A stretch of DNA of 64,000 bases from NCBI RefSeq assembly GCF_022701295.1, contig NZ_CP033204.1:1550001-1614000 (forward strand), in the 5' to 3' direction. A program made the position numbers and the translations under genes. The stretch comes from Sphingopyxis sp. YF1 (GTDB lineage Bacteria; Pseudomonadota; Alphaproteobacteria; Sphingomonadales; Sphingomonadaceae). Of the stretch, positions 8,705 to 17,058 are shown one piece after another (position 1 is the first letter of the stretch; every line of letters begins with the position of its first letter). Below the pieces are notes generated by a model that made no database searches, was not told where the DNA came from, and saw only the letters and a list, made by a program, of their open reading frames with translations.

Positions 8705-11700
8705 TCAGAAATTCTTCTTCACGCTCGCGTACCAGTAGCGGGGGTTCGGCGAATAGAGCGAGCCCATATAGCCGAAGGCGCTCGAATCGAGCGGCGGCCG
8801 CGCGTTGGTGATGTTGCGCACCCCGACCCGAAGCTGGGTTCCGTCGGTGAACCCGCCCTTCAGATCATACTGCAGGTAGAGATTGCCCGTGGTGTACGCC
8901 TTGAGCAGGAGGTTTTCGCCGTTCACCGAGATGTCGTTGTCGAGAACGCTGCCCGTGTAGCTCACGAAACCACCCGCGGTGAACTGGTCGAGCTTCCAGG
9001 TGAGCGAGGCCGAACCGCGCCATTTCGGAAGTCCGTCCTGGCGGATCAGGCTGCCGCCTTCGGGAATGATCGTGTCGATGTTGATCGTTCCCGCCGCGCG
9101 TGCATCGAGCAGGGTCTGGATGTCGGGCGAGGCGTCGCGGAAATATTTGAGCAGATAGGCGGCGTTGGCGCTGAAGTCGAAGGTGCCGATGCCGGTATCG
9201 CGCACCGAGAGATTGAAGCCGAAGTCGATGCCGCGCACCGTCTGGGGTTCGAGGTTGCGATAGATGTCGTCGACATACTGGACCTGACCCACCGGATCGA
9301 TCCCGGTGCCCGCGAAGAGGTCGATATCGTCCGCGGTCGGCGCGAGGCGAACGACATTGGGATCGGTCGAACCCTGGAGGCGTTGGAGATAGTCGTTGAT
9401 GAGAGCATTGCCCTCGCCATAGATTCCGACGATGCCCTTCTGCTTCACCTGCCAGTAATCGACCGTGAAGGTCGTGCGGACGGTACCGCTGTTGAAGACC
9501 GGCGGCTGGAGCACGGTGCCGACGGTGAAGGTCGTCGAGGTTTCGGGCTTGAGGTCGGGGTTGCCGGCGCGTCGGCCCGTGGTCACGAAACTGCGCGAAC
9601 AGTCGCCGAAGCGCGCGATCCGGCCCGCACGCAGGTCGGCCTCGCAGCGGATATAGTCGGTGCGCGTGTTGCCTCGCGTAATGACCGTAGCATTGGTCTG
9701 CTCGAGGTTGGGAGCGCGAAAGCCCTGCGCCCACGAACCGCGGATGCGCCAGCCTTCGAACAGGTCCCACGCGGCGGCGATCTTGGGCTTCGCGATGCTG
9801 CCGAAGTCCGAATAATGTTCGTAACGCCCGGCGAGCTGGAGTTCGAGGCTGCGGATCAGCGGGATTTCCATCTCGGGGGCGATCAGCGGCACGGCGAACT
9901 CGGCATAGGCCGCGAAGACGGTGCGCGAGCCCTTGGTGTCGGGGGTCGGGCTGACGCCGAAGAGGTCGCTGTCCTGAACGATCCCGGCCACCGTGTCGGT
10001 CCACTTGATCGTCCCGTCGACGCGCTCGTCGCGGTCGTCGAGCTGCGTGTCGCGGCGCACTTCGCCGCCGATCGCCATGCCGACATTGCCGGCCGGAAGC
10101 GCGAAGAGGTCGGCTTTCGACGCCTTGAAATCCCACATCGCGAGCGTCGCCTTGCCCCGGCGCACGCTCTTGATGCGGATCGCGTCGAGTGCGGCCTGGT
10201 TGCTCGGGTTGGTGTCGATGCCGGTGGGGTCGGCGGGGTTGCCGCCGTTGAACGGATTATAGGCATCGGGGGTCGAAAGCGCGAGATTCTGCTGGAGCAG
10301 TGTGGCGCTGATCCCGTCCTGGACGTCGCGCACGCTCGCCTCCGAATAGACGGCGGCGGTTTCCCAGTCGAAGCCGAGCGCCTCGCCGCGCAGACCGAGC
10401 ACCGCGCGGAACTGGCGATTGGTCACGTCGACGATCGTCGGCCCCATGTCGGTGAAGCGGTAATTGGTCATCGTCACGGGAAGGCCCGCGGCGGGGGCAT
10501 CGATTCCGGCGAGCCGGTTCGGGTTGACGCTGCCGTTCGCGAAGGTGACCGGGCCGAAGGGGTTCCAGTAATTGGATGCCGGGATCGACATGCGGATCGA
10601 ACCGATGGTGAAGACGCTGTCCTGCACGCTGCGCGTCTTGCCGTAATAATAGCCGGCCTCGCCGAACAGGGTCAGGCCGTCGCTGAGGTCGTAATGCCCG
10701 CTGGCGAACAGGTTGACGCGGTCGAGCTTGGGCGAGATCGAGATCGGATAATTGGCCTGCGCGTCCCAGCGCGTGTTGCGGTCGGCACCGGTGGTCGCGC
10801 GCGTACCGTCGTCGATGCAGATGTCGGCGGTGAGTGCCGCCGAGCAGCCGCCGTTCGCCGTCGGCTGGATCGAGAAAACGCCGGCGTTGGTCGTGATATT
10901 GGCGGTGCCGCGACGGACGCGCACGCCGGTCGTGAAATCGCCCCAGGGCGAGAGCGTATTGCGGTCGTCGAGCGCGTTGTTGCCCGCGAAGACGGTGCCC
11001 GCGAAATCGGGGAAGTTGCGGTGGTCGCCGGTCGCGGTGAAATCCTGATCCTGCGAGGTCAGTGCGGTACGGCGCGTGTAGTTGAAGAGGAGCGAAATAT
11101 TGCCGCGATTCTCGGCGAGGTCCTTGCCGAGGTAGCCGGAGGCGTTGAATTCGCGCAGACCCGTGCCCTCACCGCCGCCATATTGCAGCGACAGGCTGCC
11201 GCCGTCGATATTGTCGCGCAGCACGGTGTTGACGACGCCCGCGACCGCATCGGTTCCATAGAGCGCCGCCGCACCATCGCGCAGCACTTCGACGCGTTGG
11301 ACGCCGTAAACGGGAATCGCGTTGGTGTTATAGGTGATGACGGGGGCGAGCGAGGCGCTCGCCTGGCTGCCGGGATGCTGGACGACGCGGCGGCCGTTGA
11401 GCAGCACCAGCGTATTGCCGACGCCGAGCCCGCGCAGGTCGACCGAGCCGATGTCGCCGCGCGCGAAGTTGCTGCTCGTCTGGCCGTTGCTGCTGTTGAA
11501 CGAGACATCACCCATCTGGGGGATCGAGCGGAAGAGGTCGTCGCCCGAAACCGCGGCGGTCGCCGCGATCTCGCTTTCGCCGACCACGGTGACGGGGAGC
11601 GCTTCGGTGATTTTCGAACCGGCGATGCGGCTTCCGGTCACGACGATTTCGGACTCGGCCGGATCGCCCGCGGCGGCTCCACTCGCAGACGCGCCGTCCT

Positions 11701-11788
11701 GCGCGAAAGCGGGACCGGCGCCGGCGAGGCAGAGCGACGAGGATGCGAGCAGCAAGGCCCGGTGAAGCGGCAATTTCTCAATAAGCAT
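8705..11788 (-). CDS. TonB-dependent outer-membrane receptor
   Basis: A 1027-residue TonB-dependent receptor. ATG 11788 starts a signal peptide (LPLHRALLLASSSLCLAGAGPAFAQDG); an earlier in-frame ATG at 11875 would only bury it. The TonB-box region EIVVTGSRIAG is near residue 45. The plug shows DLFRSIPQMGDVSFN, VLLNGRRVVQHPGS and VEVLRDGAAALYGTDAVAGVVN. The long barrel ends in a C-terminal strand YWYASVKKNF with the terminal Phe typical of outer-membrane proteins. It is followed by two exported amidohydrolase genes. The plug type is the large sphingomonad/xanthomonad group often linked to peptides or plant-derived compounds. The ligand is not determinable. Confidence 0.94.
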   Translation of the reverse strand: MLIEKLPLHRALLLASSSLCLAGAGPAFAQDGASASGAAAGDPAESEIVVTGSRIAGSKITEALPVTVVGESEIAATAAVSGDDLFRSIPQMGDVSFNSSNGQTSSNFARGDIGSVDLRGLGVGNTLVLLNGRRVVQHPGSQASASLAPVITYNTNAIPVYGVQRVEVLRDGAAALYGTDAVAGVVNTVLRDNIDGGSLSLQYGGGEGTGLREFNASGYLGKDLAENRGNISLLFNYTRRTALTSQDQDFTATGDHRNFPDFAGTVFAGNNALDDRNTLSPWGDFTTGVRVRRGTANITTNAGVFSIQPTANGGCSAALTADICIDDGTRATTGADRNTRWDAQANYPISISPKLDRVNLFASGHYDLSDGLTLFGEAGYYYGKTRSVQDSVFTIGSIRMSIPASNYWNPFGPVTFANGSVNPNRLAGIDAPAAGLPVTMTNYRFTDMGPTIVDVTNRQFRAVLGLRGEALGFDWETAAVYSEASVRDVQDGISATLLQQNLALSTPDAYNPFNGGNPADPTGIDTNPSNQAALDAIRIKSVRRGKATLAMWDFKASKADLFALPAGNVGMAIGGEVRRDTQLDDRDERVDGTIKWTDTVAGIVQDSDLFGVSPTPDTKGSRTVFAAYAEFAVPLIAPEMEIPLIRSLELQLAGRYEHYSDFGSIAKPKIAAAWDLFEGWRIRGSWAQGFRAPNLEQTNATVITRGNTRTDYIRCEADLRAGRIARFGDCSRSFVTTGRRAGNPDLKPETSTTFTVGTVLQPPVFNSGTVRTTFTVDYWQVKQKGIVGIYGEGNALINDYLQRLQGSTDPNVVRLAPTADDIDLFAGTGIDPVGQVQYVDDIYRNLEPQTVRGIDFGFNLSVRDTGIGTFDFSANAAYLLKYFRDASPDIQTLLDARAAGTINIDTIIPEGGSLIRQDGLPKWRGSASLTWKLDQFTAGGFVSYTGSVLDNDISVNGENLLLKAYTTGNLYLQYDLKGGFTDGTQLRVGVRNITNARPPLDSSAFGYMGSLYSPNPRYWYASVKKNF

Positions 11789-11880
11789 GCGTGTGTCCCC
11801 TAGTTGTCGACCCTGTGTCGTCCTCCATGCGAGCGGATGGATCGTTGACGCCCATCTCGATTCGCTCTGACGCAACGGCG

Positions 11881-11918
11881 GTTGAAATCCCCATCAGGAA
11901 TCGGCAGAAAATTTCAAC
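11881..11918. promoter_or_regulatory. Spaced inverted repeat upstream of TonB receptor
   Basis: Arms GTTGAAAT (11881-11888) and ATTTCAAC (11911-11918) are perfect complements about three helical turns apart, centre to centre, 93 bp upstream of the receptor start. The spacing fits a dimeric regulator binding one face of the DNA. No regulator for it is identified. Confidence 0.35.
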
Positions 11919-11985
11919 TGTCTGCGCAGCAAGGCAATTTTATGTGGGGGAGCCCATAGCAGCCTTACCGAGATTGTCTATCGAT

Positions 11986-12447
11986 TTAATCGACAATTTC
12001 AATCGTCGCATCGACTTCCACCGCGAAGTTGAAGGGCAGGCGGTAGACGCCGATTGCCGAACGGGCATGCCGTCCGGCGTCGCCGAACACGTCGACGATG
12101 AGGTCCGAACAGCCGTTCATTACCGTCGGGATGTCGAAGAACTGCGGTCCCGCCTGAACATAGCCGCCAAGCCGCAGGACGCGGACCCGGTCGAGTTCAC
12201 CGCCAGTGGCGGCCCTGAACTGGGCGACGAGATTGATCGCGCAGAGCCGGGCGGCGACAATCGCGTCGGCGATGCTGCAATCGACCCCGACCGTGCCTTT
12301 GATCCCGCCGCCCGCATGGGTCGACAATTGTCCCGAAACCTGGATGATGTTGCCTGCTCGCGTGGCCGAAACATAGTTGGCGACCGGCGGACAGAGCTGG
12401 GGGAGCTCGATACCGAGACTGGCGAGACGGCTTTCGATACGCGACAT
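11986..12447 (-). CDS. RidA family (YjgF/YER057c/UK114) protein
   Basis: A 153-residue RidA-family protein of the longer subgroup resembling chorismate-mutase-like YjgF proteins. RidA proteins hydrolyse reactive enamine/imine intermediates released by PLP enzymes and amino acid oxidation in the cytosol. The sequence reads LASLGIELPQ, ANYVSATRAGNIIQVSGQLS, a middle NLVAQFRAATGGELDRVRV and the closing GVYRLPFNFAVEVDATIEI. The classical catalytic Arg region of RidA is here replaced by RSAIGVYRLP. The ATG is 2 bp after the symporter stop, so translation is coupled to it. That pairing suggests amino acid uptake followed by deamination. Confidence 0.87.
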   Translation of the reverse strand: MSRIESRLASLGIELPQLCPPVANYVSATRAGNIIQVSGQLSTHAGGGIKGTVGVDCSIADAIVAARLCAINLVAQFRAATGGELDRVRVLRLGGYVQAGPQFFDIPTVMNGCSDLIVDVFGDAGRHARSAIGVYRLPFNFAVEVDATIEIVD

Positions 12448-12449
12448 GA

Positions 12450-13736
12450 TCACTCCTTTGTTGCGTATGAGGGGAGCTGGTCGGCGGGTGTTGGGGCGTC
12501 GGCGGCATCGCCATCCGCCATGCGCCGGCCTTCCCAGCGGTCGATGACCGCGGCGGCGACCGAATTGCCGACGACGTTGGTTGCCGAGCGACCCATGTCG
12601 AGCAAGTGATCGACCGCGAGGATCAGGAGCAGCCCGGCTTCGGGGAGCTTGAAATAGGCGAGCGTCGCCGAAATCACGACCAGCGAGGCGCGTGGCACCC
12701 CCGCCATGCCCTTGGACGTAACCATGAGCAGGAGGAGCATCGTGACCTGCTGGCCGATGCTCATGTCGATGCCATAGGCCTGCGCGATGAACAGCACGGC
12801 AAAGGTGCAATACATCATCGAGCCGTCGAGGTTGAAGCTGTAGCCGAGCGGCAGAACGAAGGAGACGATGCGGCGGTTGACGCCCTGCTTTTCGAGCTCT
12901 TCCATCGTTCTGGGATAGGCGGCTTCCGAACTCGCTGTCGAAAAGGCGAGAAGCACGGGGGTGCGAATGCCGCGGAACAGGCCAAAGGCGCGCGCGCCGA
13001 TGATTGCCAGTGCGGCAAGAAACAGCACGAGCCAGAGGACGCCGAGCGAGAGATAGAAACCGCTCACGAAACCGGCGTAGGTGACGAGAACGCCGGGCCC
13101 CTGCGTCGCGACGGTCGAGGCGAGCGCGGCGAAGATCGCGAGCGGCGCGGTCTTCATCACATAGCCGGTGACCTTGAGCATGATCGCGGCGACCTGCTCG
13201 ACCAAGGCGAGAACCGCCGGTGCCTTGTCGTCGATCGCGGCGACCGCCGAGCCGACGAGCACGGAGAAGACGACGATCTGCAAGATCTCGTTCTCGGCCA
13301 TGGCCTGGACGATCGATTGCGGAATGAGGTGGGTGACAAACTGTTTGAGCGAAAAGTCGCCGGTCGCCACCACGCCCTCGGCGCCGGTCGTCGGCAGGTC
13401 GAGCGCAAGGCCCGCGCCGGGCTGGAGCAGATGAACCATGACGAGGCCAATAGAAAGCGAGACGATCGACGCGCCGATGAACCAGCCCATCGTCTTCGCG
13501 CCGACGCGGCCGATTGCGGCGGCGTCCTCCATATGCGCGATGCCCGCAACGAGCGTCGCAAAGACGAGCGGCGCGATGATCATCTTGATGAGGCGGAGGA
13601 AGAGGTCGGTGAGGATCGAGAGATTGTCGGCAATGTCGGCCGCCTTGGCTGCGGGGAAATGCGCGTTGACGAACCAGCCTGCGGCGATGCCTGCGACCAT
13701 GGCGAAGATGAGGATGAAGGCGAAGGCTCTGTTCAT
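12450..13736 (-). CDS. Dicarboxylate/amino acid:cation symporter (DctA/GltP-like)
   Basis: A 428-residue inner-membrane symporter of the DAACS family. Start ATG 13736 gives a first helix AFAFILIFAMVAGIAAGWFV; an upstream in-frame ATG at 13913 adds only non-hydrophobic residues. Family signatures are clear: LIKMIIAPLVFATLVAGIAH near residue 50, the serine-rich STASSEAAYPRTME, then FVLPLGYSFNLDGSMMY, and ATNVVGNSVAAAVIDRWEG near the end. This is the canonical glutamate/aspartate/C4-dicarboxylate branch, closer to GltP/DctA than the other symporter in this window. A RidA gene is coupled downstream, and an exported amidohydrolase gene is divergent. Confidence 0.92.
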   Translation of the reverse strand: MNRAFAFILIFAMVAGIAAGWFVNAHFPAAKAADIADNLSILTDLFLRLIKMIIAPLVFATLVAGIAHMEDAAAIGRVGAKTMGWFIGASIVSLSIGLVMVHLLQPGAGLALDLPTTGAEGVVATGDFSLKQFVTHLIPQSIVQAMAENEILQIVVFSVLVGSAVAAIDDKAPAVLALVEQVAAIMLKVTGYVMKTAPLAIFAALASTVATQGPGVLVTYAGFVSGFYLSLGVLWLVLFLAALAIIGARAFGLFRGIRTPVLLAFSTASSEAAYPRTMEELEKQGVNRRIVSFVLPLGYSFNLDGSMMYCTFAVLFIAQAYGIDMSIGQQVTMLLLLMVTSKGMAGVPRASLVVISATLAYFKLPEAGLLLILAVDHLLDMGRSATNVVGNSVAAAVIDRWEGRRMADGDAADAPTPADQLPSYATKE

Positions 13737-13934
13737 GTCTGTCCCGTTCCCGCTTCGCCCCGGCGGGGGGCGTACAGGATGCAGAGACGTAAGGGCTGCG
13801 AGGTTCCGCAGCAGCAATGCGGTCGACAAGCCCATTTTGTTGCGACATGGCGGGCGCAGTCCGACAATGGTGGGGTAAGCCGCCGCGGCTGCGTCACAGC
13901 GATGCAGGGACAATCAGCTGAGGAGAAGAGCGAC
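13737..13934. promoter_or_regulatory. Divergent promoter region
   Basis: This 198-bp gap lies between the leftward symporter and the rightward amidohydrolase gene. No clear operator stands out. AGGAGAAG at 13921-13928 is the ribosome site that supports the GTG start of the amidohydrolase. Confidence 0.4.
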
Positions 13935-15740
13935 GTGGCCAGGTTTCGGAAGATGCTCGTGGCGGGAACCGCAATCGTCGCCGGACTGGGCTGGGCAGGC
14001 CCGTCGGTGCTCGCGAAGTCAGGCCACGACGTCGTTGCAATCACCGGGGCGACGATCTTCGACGCGACCGGCAGGGCGCCATTCCGCGGGACCGTGATCG
14101 TGCGCGGCGGACGGATCGAGGCGGTCGGCGCCGATGTGAAGGTCCCGTCGGGCGCGACGGTCGTTCGCGCCGACGGCAAGGCATTGCTGCCGGGCTTCAT
14201 CGACGTCCACACCCACTGGTCGCCCGCGGGTTCGCCGGGCACGTTGCCCCAGATCGCCAACGCCTATCTCGACAGCGGGGTCACCACGGTCAATGATTTC
14301 CATCAGCAGCCCGAGGCTTTCGCGCCGCGCCGCGCCTGGCTCGCCGACCTTTATGCGCCGCACGTCAATTTCGTCGCGCGGATGAGTACGCCCGGGGGGC
14401 ATGGCGCCGACTGGGGCGACACCAACACCACCAAATGGGTTGCGACCGCCGAGAGCGCGCGGCGCGAGGTGCTGGCGCTACAGCCCTACAAGCCCGATTA
14501 TATCAAGGCCTTTGCCGACGGCTGGCGCTACGGCCAATTGCCCGAAGAAACCTCGATGAATGTCGAGACGCTCGCCGCGCTCGCCGACGAAGCGCACAAG
14601 CATGGCCAGCGCGTCCTCACTCACACGGTGACGGTCGAGCGTGGCAAGCTTGCGGCGCAGGCGGGTGTCGACGTGATCGCGCACAGCATCCAGGACGGGG
14701 TGCTCGGCGACGAGGCGGTAGCCGAGATCAGGAAGGCCGGCACTTTCTACGCGCCAACGCTCGCGATTTACCAGCTGAAGCCCGACGAGATGGGGCCGGG
14801 GCGCAAGGATGACGCGGCGACACGGTTGCGTATCCGCAAATATGGCTACGCCGAGGAGAATGTCCGTAAGCTGGCCGCTGCCGGCGTCCCGATCGCGGTC
14901 GGTACCGATGCCGGGATCGGCGGTGCCAAGCATGGGATATCGACCCTGCAGGAAATGGAACTGCTCGTCGCGGCCGGGCTGACGCCCAAAGCGGCGCTGC
15001 TCGCGGGCACCTCGAACAGCGCGCTCGCGCTAGGACTGCTCGGCGATCGCGGCACGATCGAGACGGGCAAGCGCGCCGACCTTATCCTCATCGATGGCAC
15101 GCCATGGGAGGCGATCGGCGATGTTCGCAAGATCGACCGGGTGTTCGTCGACGGCAAGCTCGTGCGCGGCGGCGGCGTCAAGCTGCCGGCGGGTAATCTC
15201 GCGACGGCGCTGCCCGCGACACCTGCGGCGCCGCTGATCGACGATTTCGAACGCGCCGATGGCCGCAGCAGCCTCGACACGCTGCGGCTTGTCGACATGG
15301 ATGGCGGGGTCGAGCGGTCGCAGGTGGTGACCAACCGCGTTGCCCATGCGGACGGCGGAGGCAGCGCGCTCGCCTTCGCTGCGCAGATGTCGCTGAAGGA
15401 CCTGCCCGAGGGCGGCGTTATCGTGCCGCTCAGCCGCGGTTCGGTGCGCGCCGTCGACGCGCGCCGCTTCGCCGGCGTTCGCCTCGATATGCGCGGTGCG
15501 GGCCGCTACCTCGTCGTCGTCAACACGCTCGCGGGCGAATGGACCGCTCCTGTCGAGGCGAAGGAGGGCTGGTCCGAACTGCGCGTGCCCTTCACGGCGC
15601 TGGTGCCGACACGGTCGGGGCGTGCGGGCGCCCCCGTTCCCGCATGGCGCGGCGACGATCTCGTACAGGTCGGTGTCGTCGTCCAGCGCGTGGCGGGCGC
15701 AAGTGCCTGGGGCGAAATCGACAATCTCGGCTTCTACTGA
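13935..15740 (+). CDS. Exported amidohydrolase with C-terminal CIA30-like domain
   Basis: A 601-residue protein. I chose GTG 13935 because AGGAGAAG lies 6 bp upstream and the result is a clean signal peptide (FRKMLVAGTAIVAGLGWAG, cleavage near VLAKS). A far longer open frame upstream is antisense to the symporter and is rejected. The amidohydrolase domain spans about residues 35-430: metal motif FIDVHTHWSP, later His in RVLTHTVTVERG and IAHSIQDG, catalytic Asp in AVGTDAGIGG, and the IETGKRADLILIDGTP signature. From about residue 435, DDFERADGRSS and the terminal WGEIDNLGFY resemble the CIA30/galactose-binding-like fold. That domain may bind a carbohydrate or the cell surface. Substrate unknown. 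Confidence 0.88.
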   Translation: MARFRKMLVAGTAIVAGLGWAGPSVLAKSGHDVVAITGATIFDATGRAPFRGTVIVRGGRIEAVGADVKVPSGATVVRADGKALLPGFIDVHTHWSPAGSPGTLPQIANAYLDSGVTTVNDFHQQPEAFAPRRAWLADLYAPHVNFVARMSTPGGHGADWGDTNTTKWVATAESARREVLALQPYKPDYIKAFADGWRYGQLPEETSMNVETLAALADEAHKHGQRVLTHTVTVERGKLAAQAGVDVIAHSIQDGVLGDEAVAEIRKAGTFYAPTLAIYQLKPDEMGPGRKDDAATRLRIRKYGYAEENVRKLAAAGVPIAVGTDAGIGGAKHGISTLQEMELLVAAGLTPKAALLAGTSNSALALGLLGDRGTIETGKRADLILIDGTPWEAIGDVRKIDRVFVDGKLVRGGGVKLPAGNLATALPATPAAPLIDDFERADGRSSLDTLRLVDMDGGVERSQVVTNRVAHADGGGSALAFAAQMSLKDLPEGGVIVPLSRGSVRAVDARRFAGVRLDMRGAGRYLVVVNTLAGEWTAPVEAKEGWSELRVPFTALVPTRSGRAGAPVPAWRGDDLVQVGVVVQRVAGASAWGEIDNLGFY

Positions 15741-15790
15741 GGCGGAGTTCCCTCGCACCACCCGCGCCGAGCCTTCGTCCCGCAGCGTGC

Positions 15791-15805
15791 CCGGTTTGAA
15801 ACCGG
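15791..15805. promoter_or_regulatory. 15-bp palindrome upstream of the sulfide-oxidation genes
   Basis: CCGGTTTGAAACCGG is a perfect palindrome around one central base, 224 bp upstream of the MBL-fold gene and 50 bp after the amidohydrolase stop. It could be an operator or a small hairpin. The rest of the 288-bp gap (15741-16028) holds nothing else I recognise except an AAAGGAG ribosome site before the next gene. Confidence 0.3.
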
Positions 15806-16028
15806 CGCGGGCGCCTTCGCCACGGCATCTCCAGGAGCCGGCCGGAGCGCCGGCGGTCACGCGCGGGCTCGGGACAGGCGCGCAGTCGCCGGCGGCGGGA
15901 GGGAAAATGGCCGAACGAATGAAAAAGCTGGTGGGGGTCGCTCGTCATGCTGCGTCTTAGCCGATGAGGGTAAACCTTCCGGGCCGAAACACGGGCCGGC
16001 CCTTGCCCCAAAGGAGCCGCTGCCTGCC

Positions 16029-17027
16029 ATGGCCGAAATATTATCTTCCCCGTCGGCGCAACCGGCCGCGCAGGCGATGGACCTGCGGACCGAGGACGCG
16101 GGCCGCGCAGGCGGCGATGCTGCGCTAGCGGCGGCGACCGCGCAGCTCGCCGCGGTGCAGCGCGGGGCCACGGCGATTCGCGCCTTTTTCGATCCCGCCA
16201 CCTCGACGATCAGCTATGTCGTCCATGATCGTTCGACGATGCGCGGTGCGGTGATCGACAGCGTGCTCGACTATGACGCGGCGGCGGGGCGGACTTCGAC
16301 GCGCTCCGCCGGCGCGATCGCCGACTATGTGCGCGGCGAGGGCATCGCGATCGACTGGCTGCTCGAAACCCACGCGCACGCCGATCATCTCTCGGCGGCG
16401 CCATGGCTCCGGGAGGCCGTCGGCGGTCGGGTGGCGATCGGCGAACATATCCGCGACGTGCAGGCGGTGTTCGGCGGGATATTCAACGCCGAGACCGACT
16501 TCCGCCGCGACGGTTCCGACTTCGACCGGCTCTGGTCCGACGGCGACTGCTTCGCGATCGGCGATCTCCCCGTCACGGTGCTCCATGTCCCGGGCCACAC
16601 GCCGGCCTGCGTCGCCTATGTCATCGGCGACGTGGTCTTCGTCGGCGATACGATGTTCATGCCCGACTATGGCTCGGCGCGCGCCGATTTCCCCGGCGGC
16701 GACGCCCGCACGCTCTTTCGCTCGCTGCGCCGCATTCTCGAACTGCCCGGCGAAACCCCGCTCTTCATGTGCCACGACTATCTGACGGCGGAACGCAATG
16801 AGCACGCCTGGGAGACGACGGTGGCCGCGCAGCGTACCGCGAACGTCCACGCCCGCGACGGCATTACGGAGGAAGACTTCGTCGCCCGCCGCCGCGCCCG
16901 CGATGCCGGGCTCGCCATGCCGCAGCTGCTCCTGCCGTCGGTCCAGGTCAACATGCGTGCGGGACGCTTTCCGCCCGCCGAGTGCAACGGCGTCGTCTAT
17001 CTCAAAATCCCCGTCGACCGGCTTTGA
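16029..17027 (+). CDS. MBL-fold persulfide dioxygenase-like protein (ETHE1/Blh type)
   Basis: A 332-residue metallo-beta-lactamase-fold protein, probably a persulfide dioxygenase that oxidises glutathione persulfide to sulfite in the cytosol. Metal ligands are visible as ETHAHADHLSAA (HxHxDH), VLHVPGHTPACV, VFVGDTMFMPDYG and MCHDY. The FFDPATSTISYVV start of the fold and the C-terminal VQVNMRAGRFPP match the ETHE1/Blh family. About 45 extra residues precede the fold. In the related Blh proteins an N-terminal DUF442 domain is fused here; in this window that domain is instead fused to the next gene product. The next genes encode the SQR fusion and a TauE/SafE exporter, consistent with sulfide to persulfide to sulfite to export. 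Confidence 0.87.
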   Translation: MAEILSSPSAQPAAQAMDLRTEDAGRAGGDAALAAATAQLAAVQRGATAIRAFFDPATSTISYVVHDRSTMRGAVIDSVLDYDAAAGRTSTRSAGAIADYVRGEGIAIDWLLETHAHADHLSAAPWLREAVGGRVAIGEHIRDVQAVFGGIFNAETDFRRDGSDFDRLWSDGDCFAIGDLPVTVLHVPGHTPACVAYVIGDVVFVGDTMFMPDYGSARADFPGGDARTLFRSLRRILELPGETPLFMCHDYLTAERNEHAWETTVAAQRTANVHARDGITEEDFVARRRARDAGLAMPQLLLPSVQVNMRAGRFPPAECNGVVYLKIPVDRL

Positions 17028-17058
17028 AGGCCGGGTGCCACTTGCGAACGGAGAAGCC

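Noticed and set aside
8492-11803. 1103-codon open frame on the plus strand across the second TonB receptor
   Set aside because: It is antisense to a clear receptor gene. The residues are Arg/Ala/Asp-rich and low in hydrophobic order, as expected of a shadow frame in G+C-rich DNA.
12606-13934. Long in-frame upstream extension of the amidohydrolase at 13935
   Set aside because: It runs antisense through the symporter gene, has no signal peptide and is very rich in charged residues. A ribosome site supports GTG 13935.
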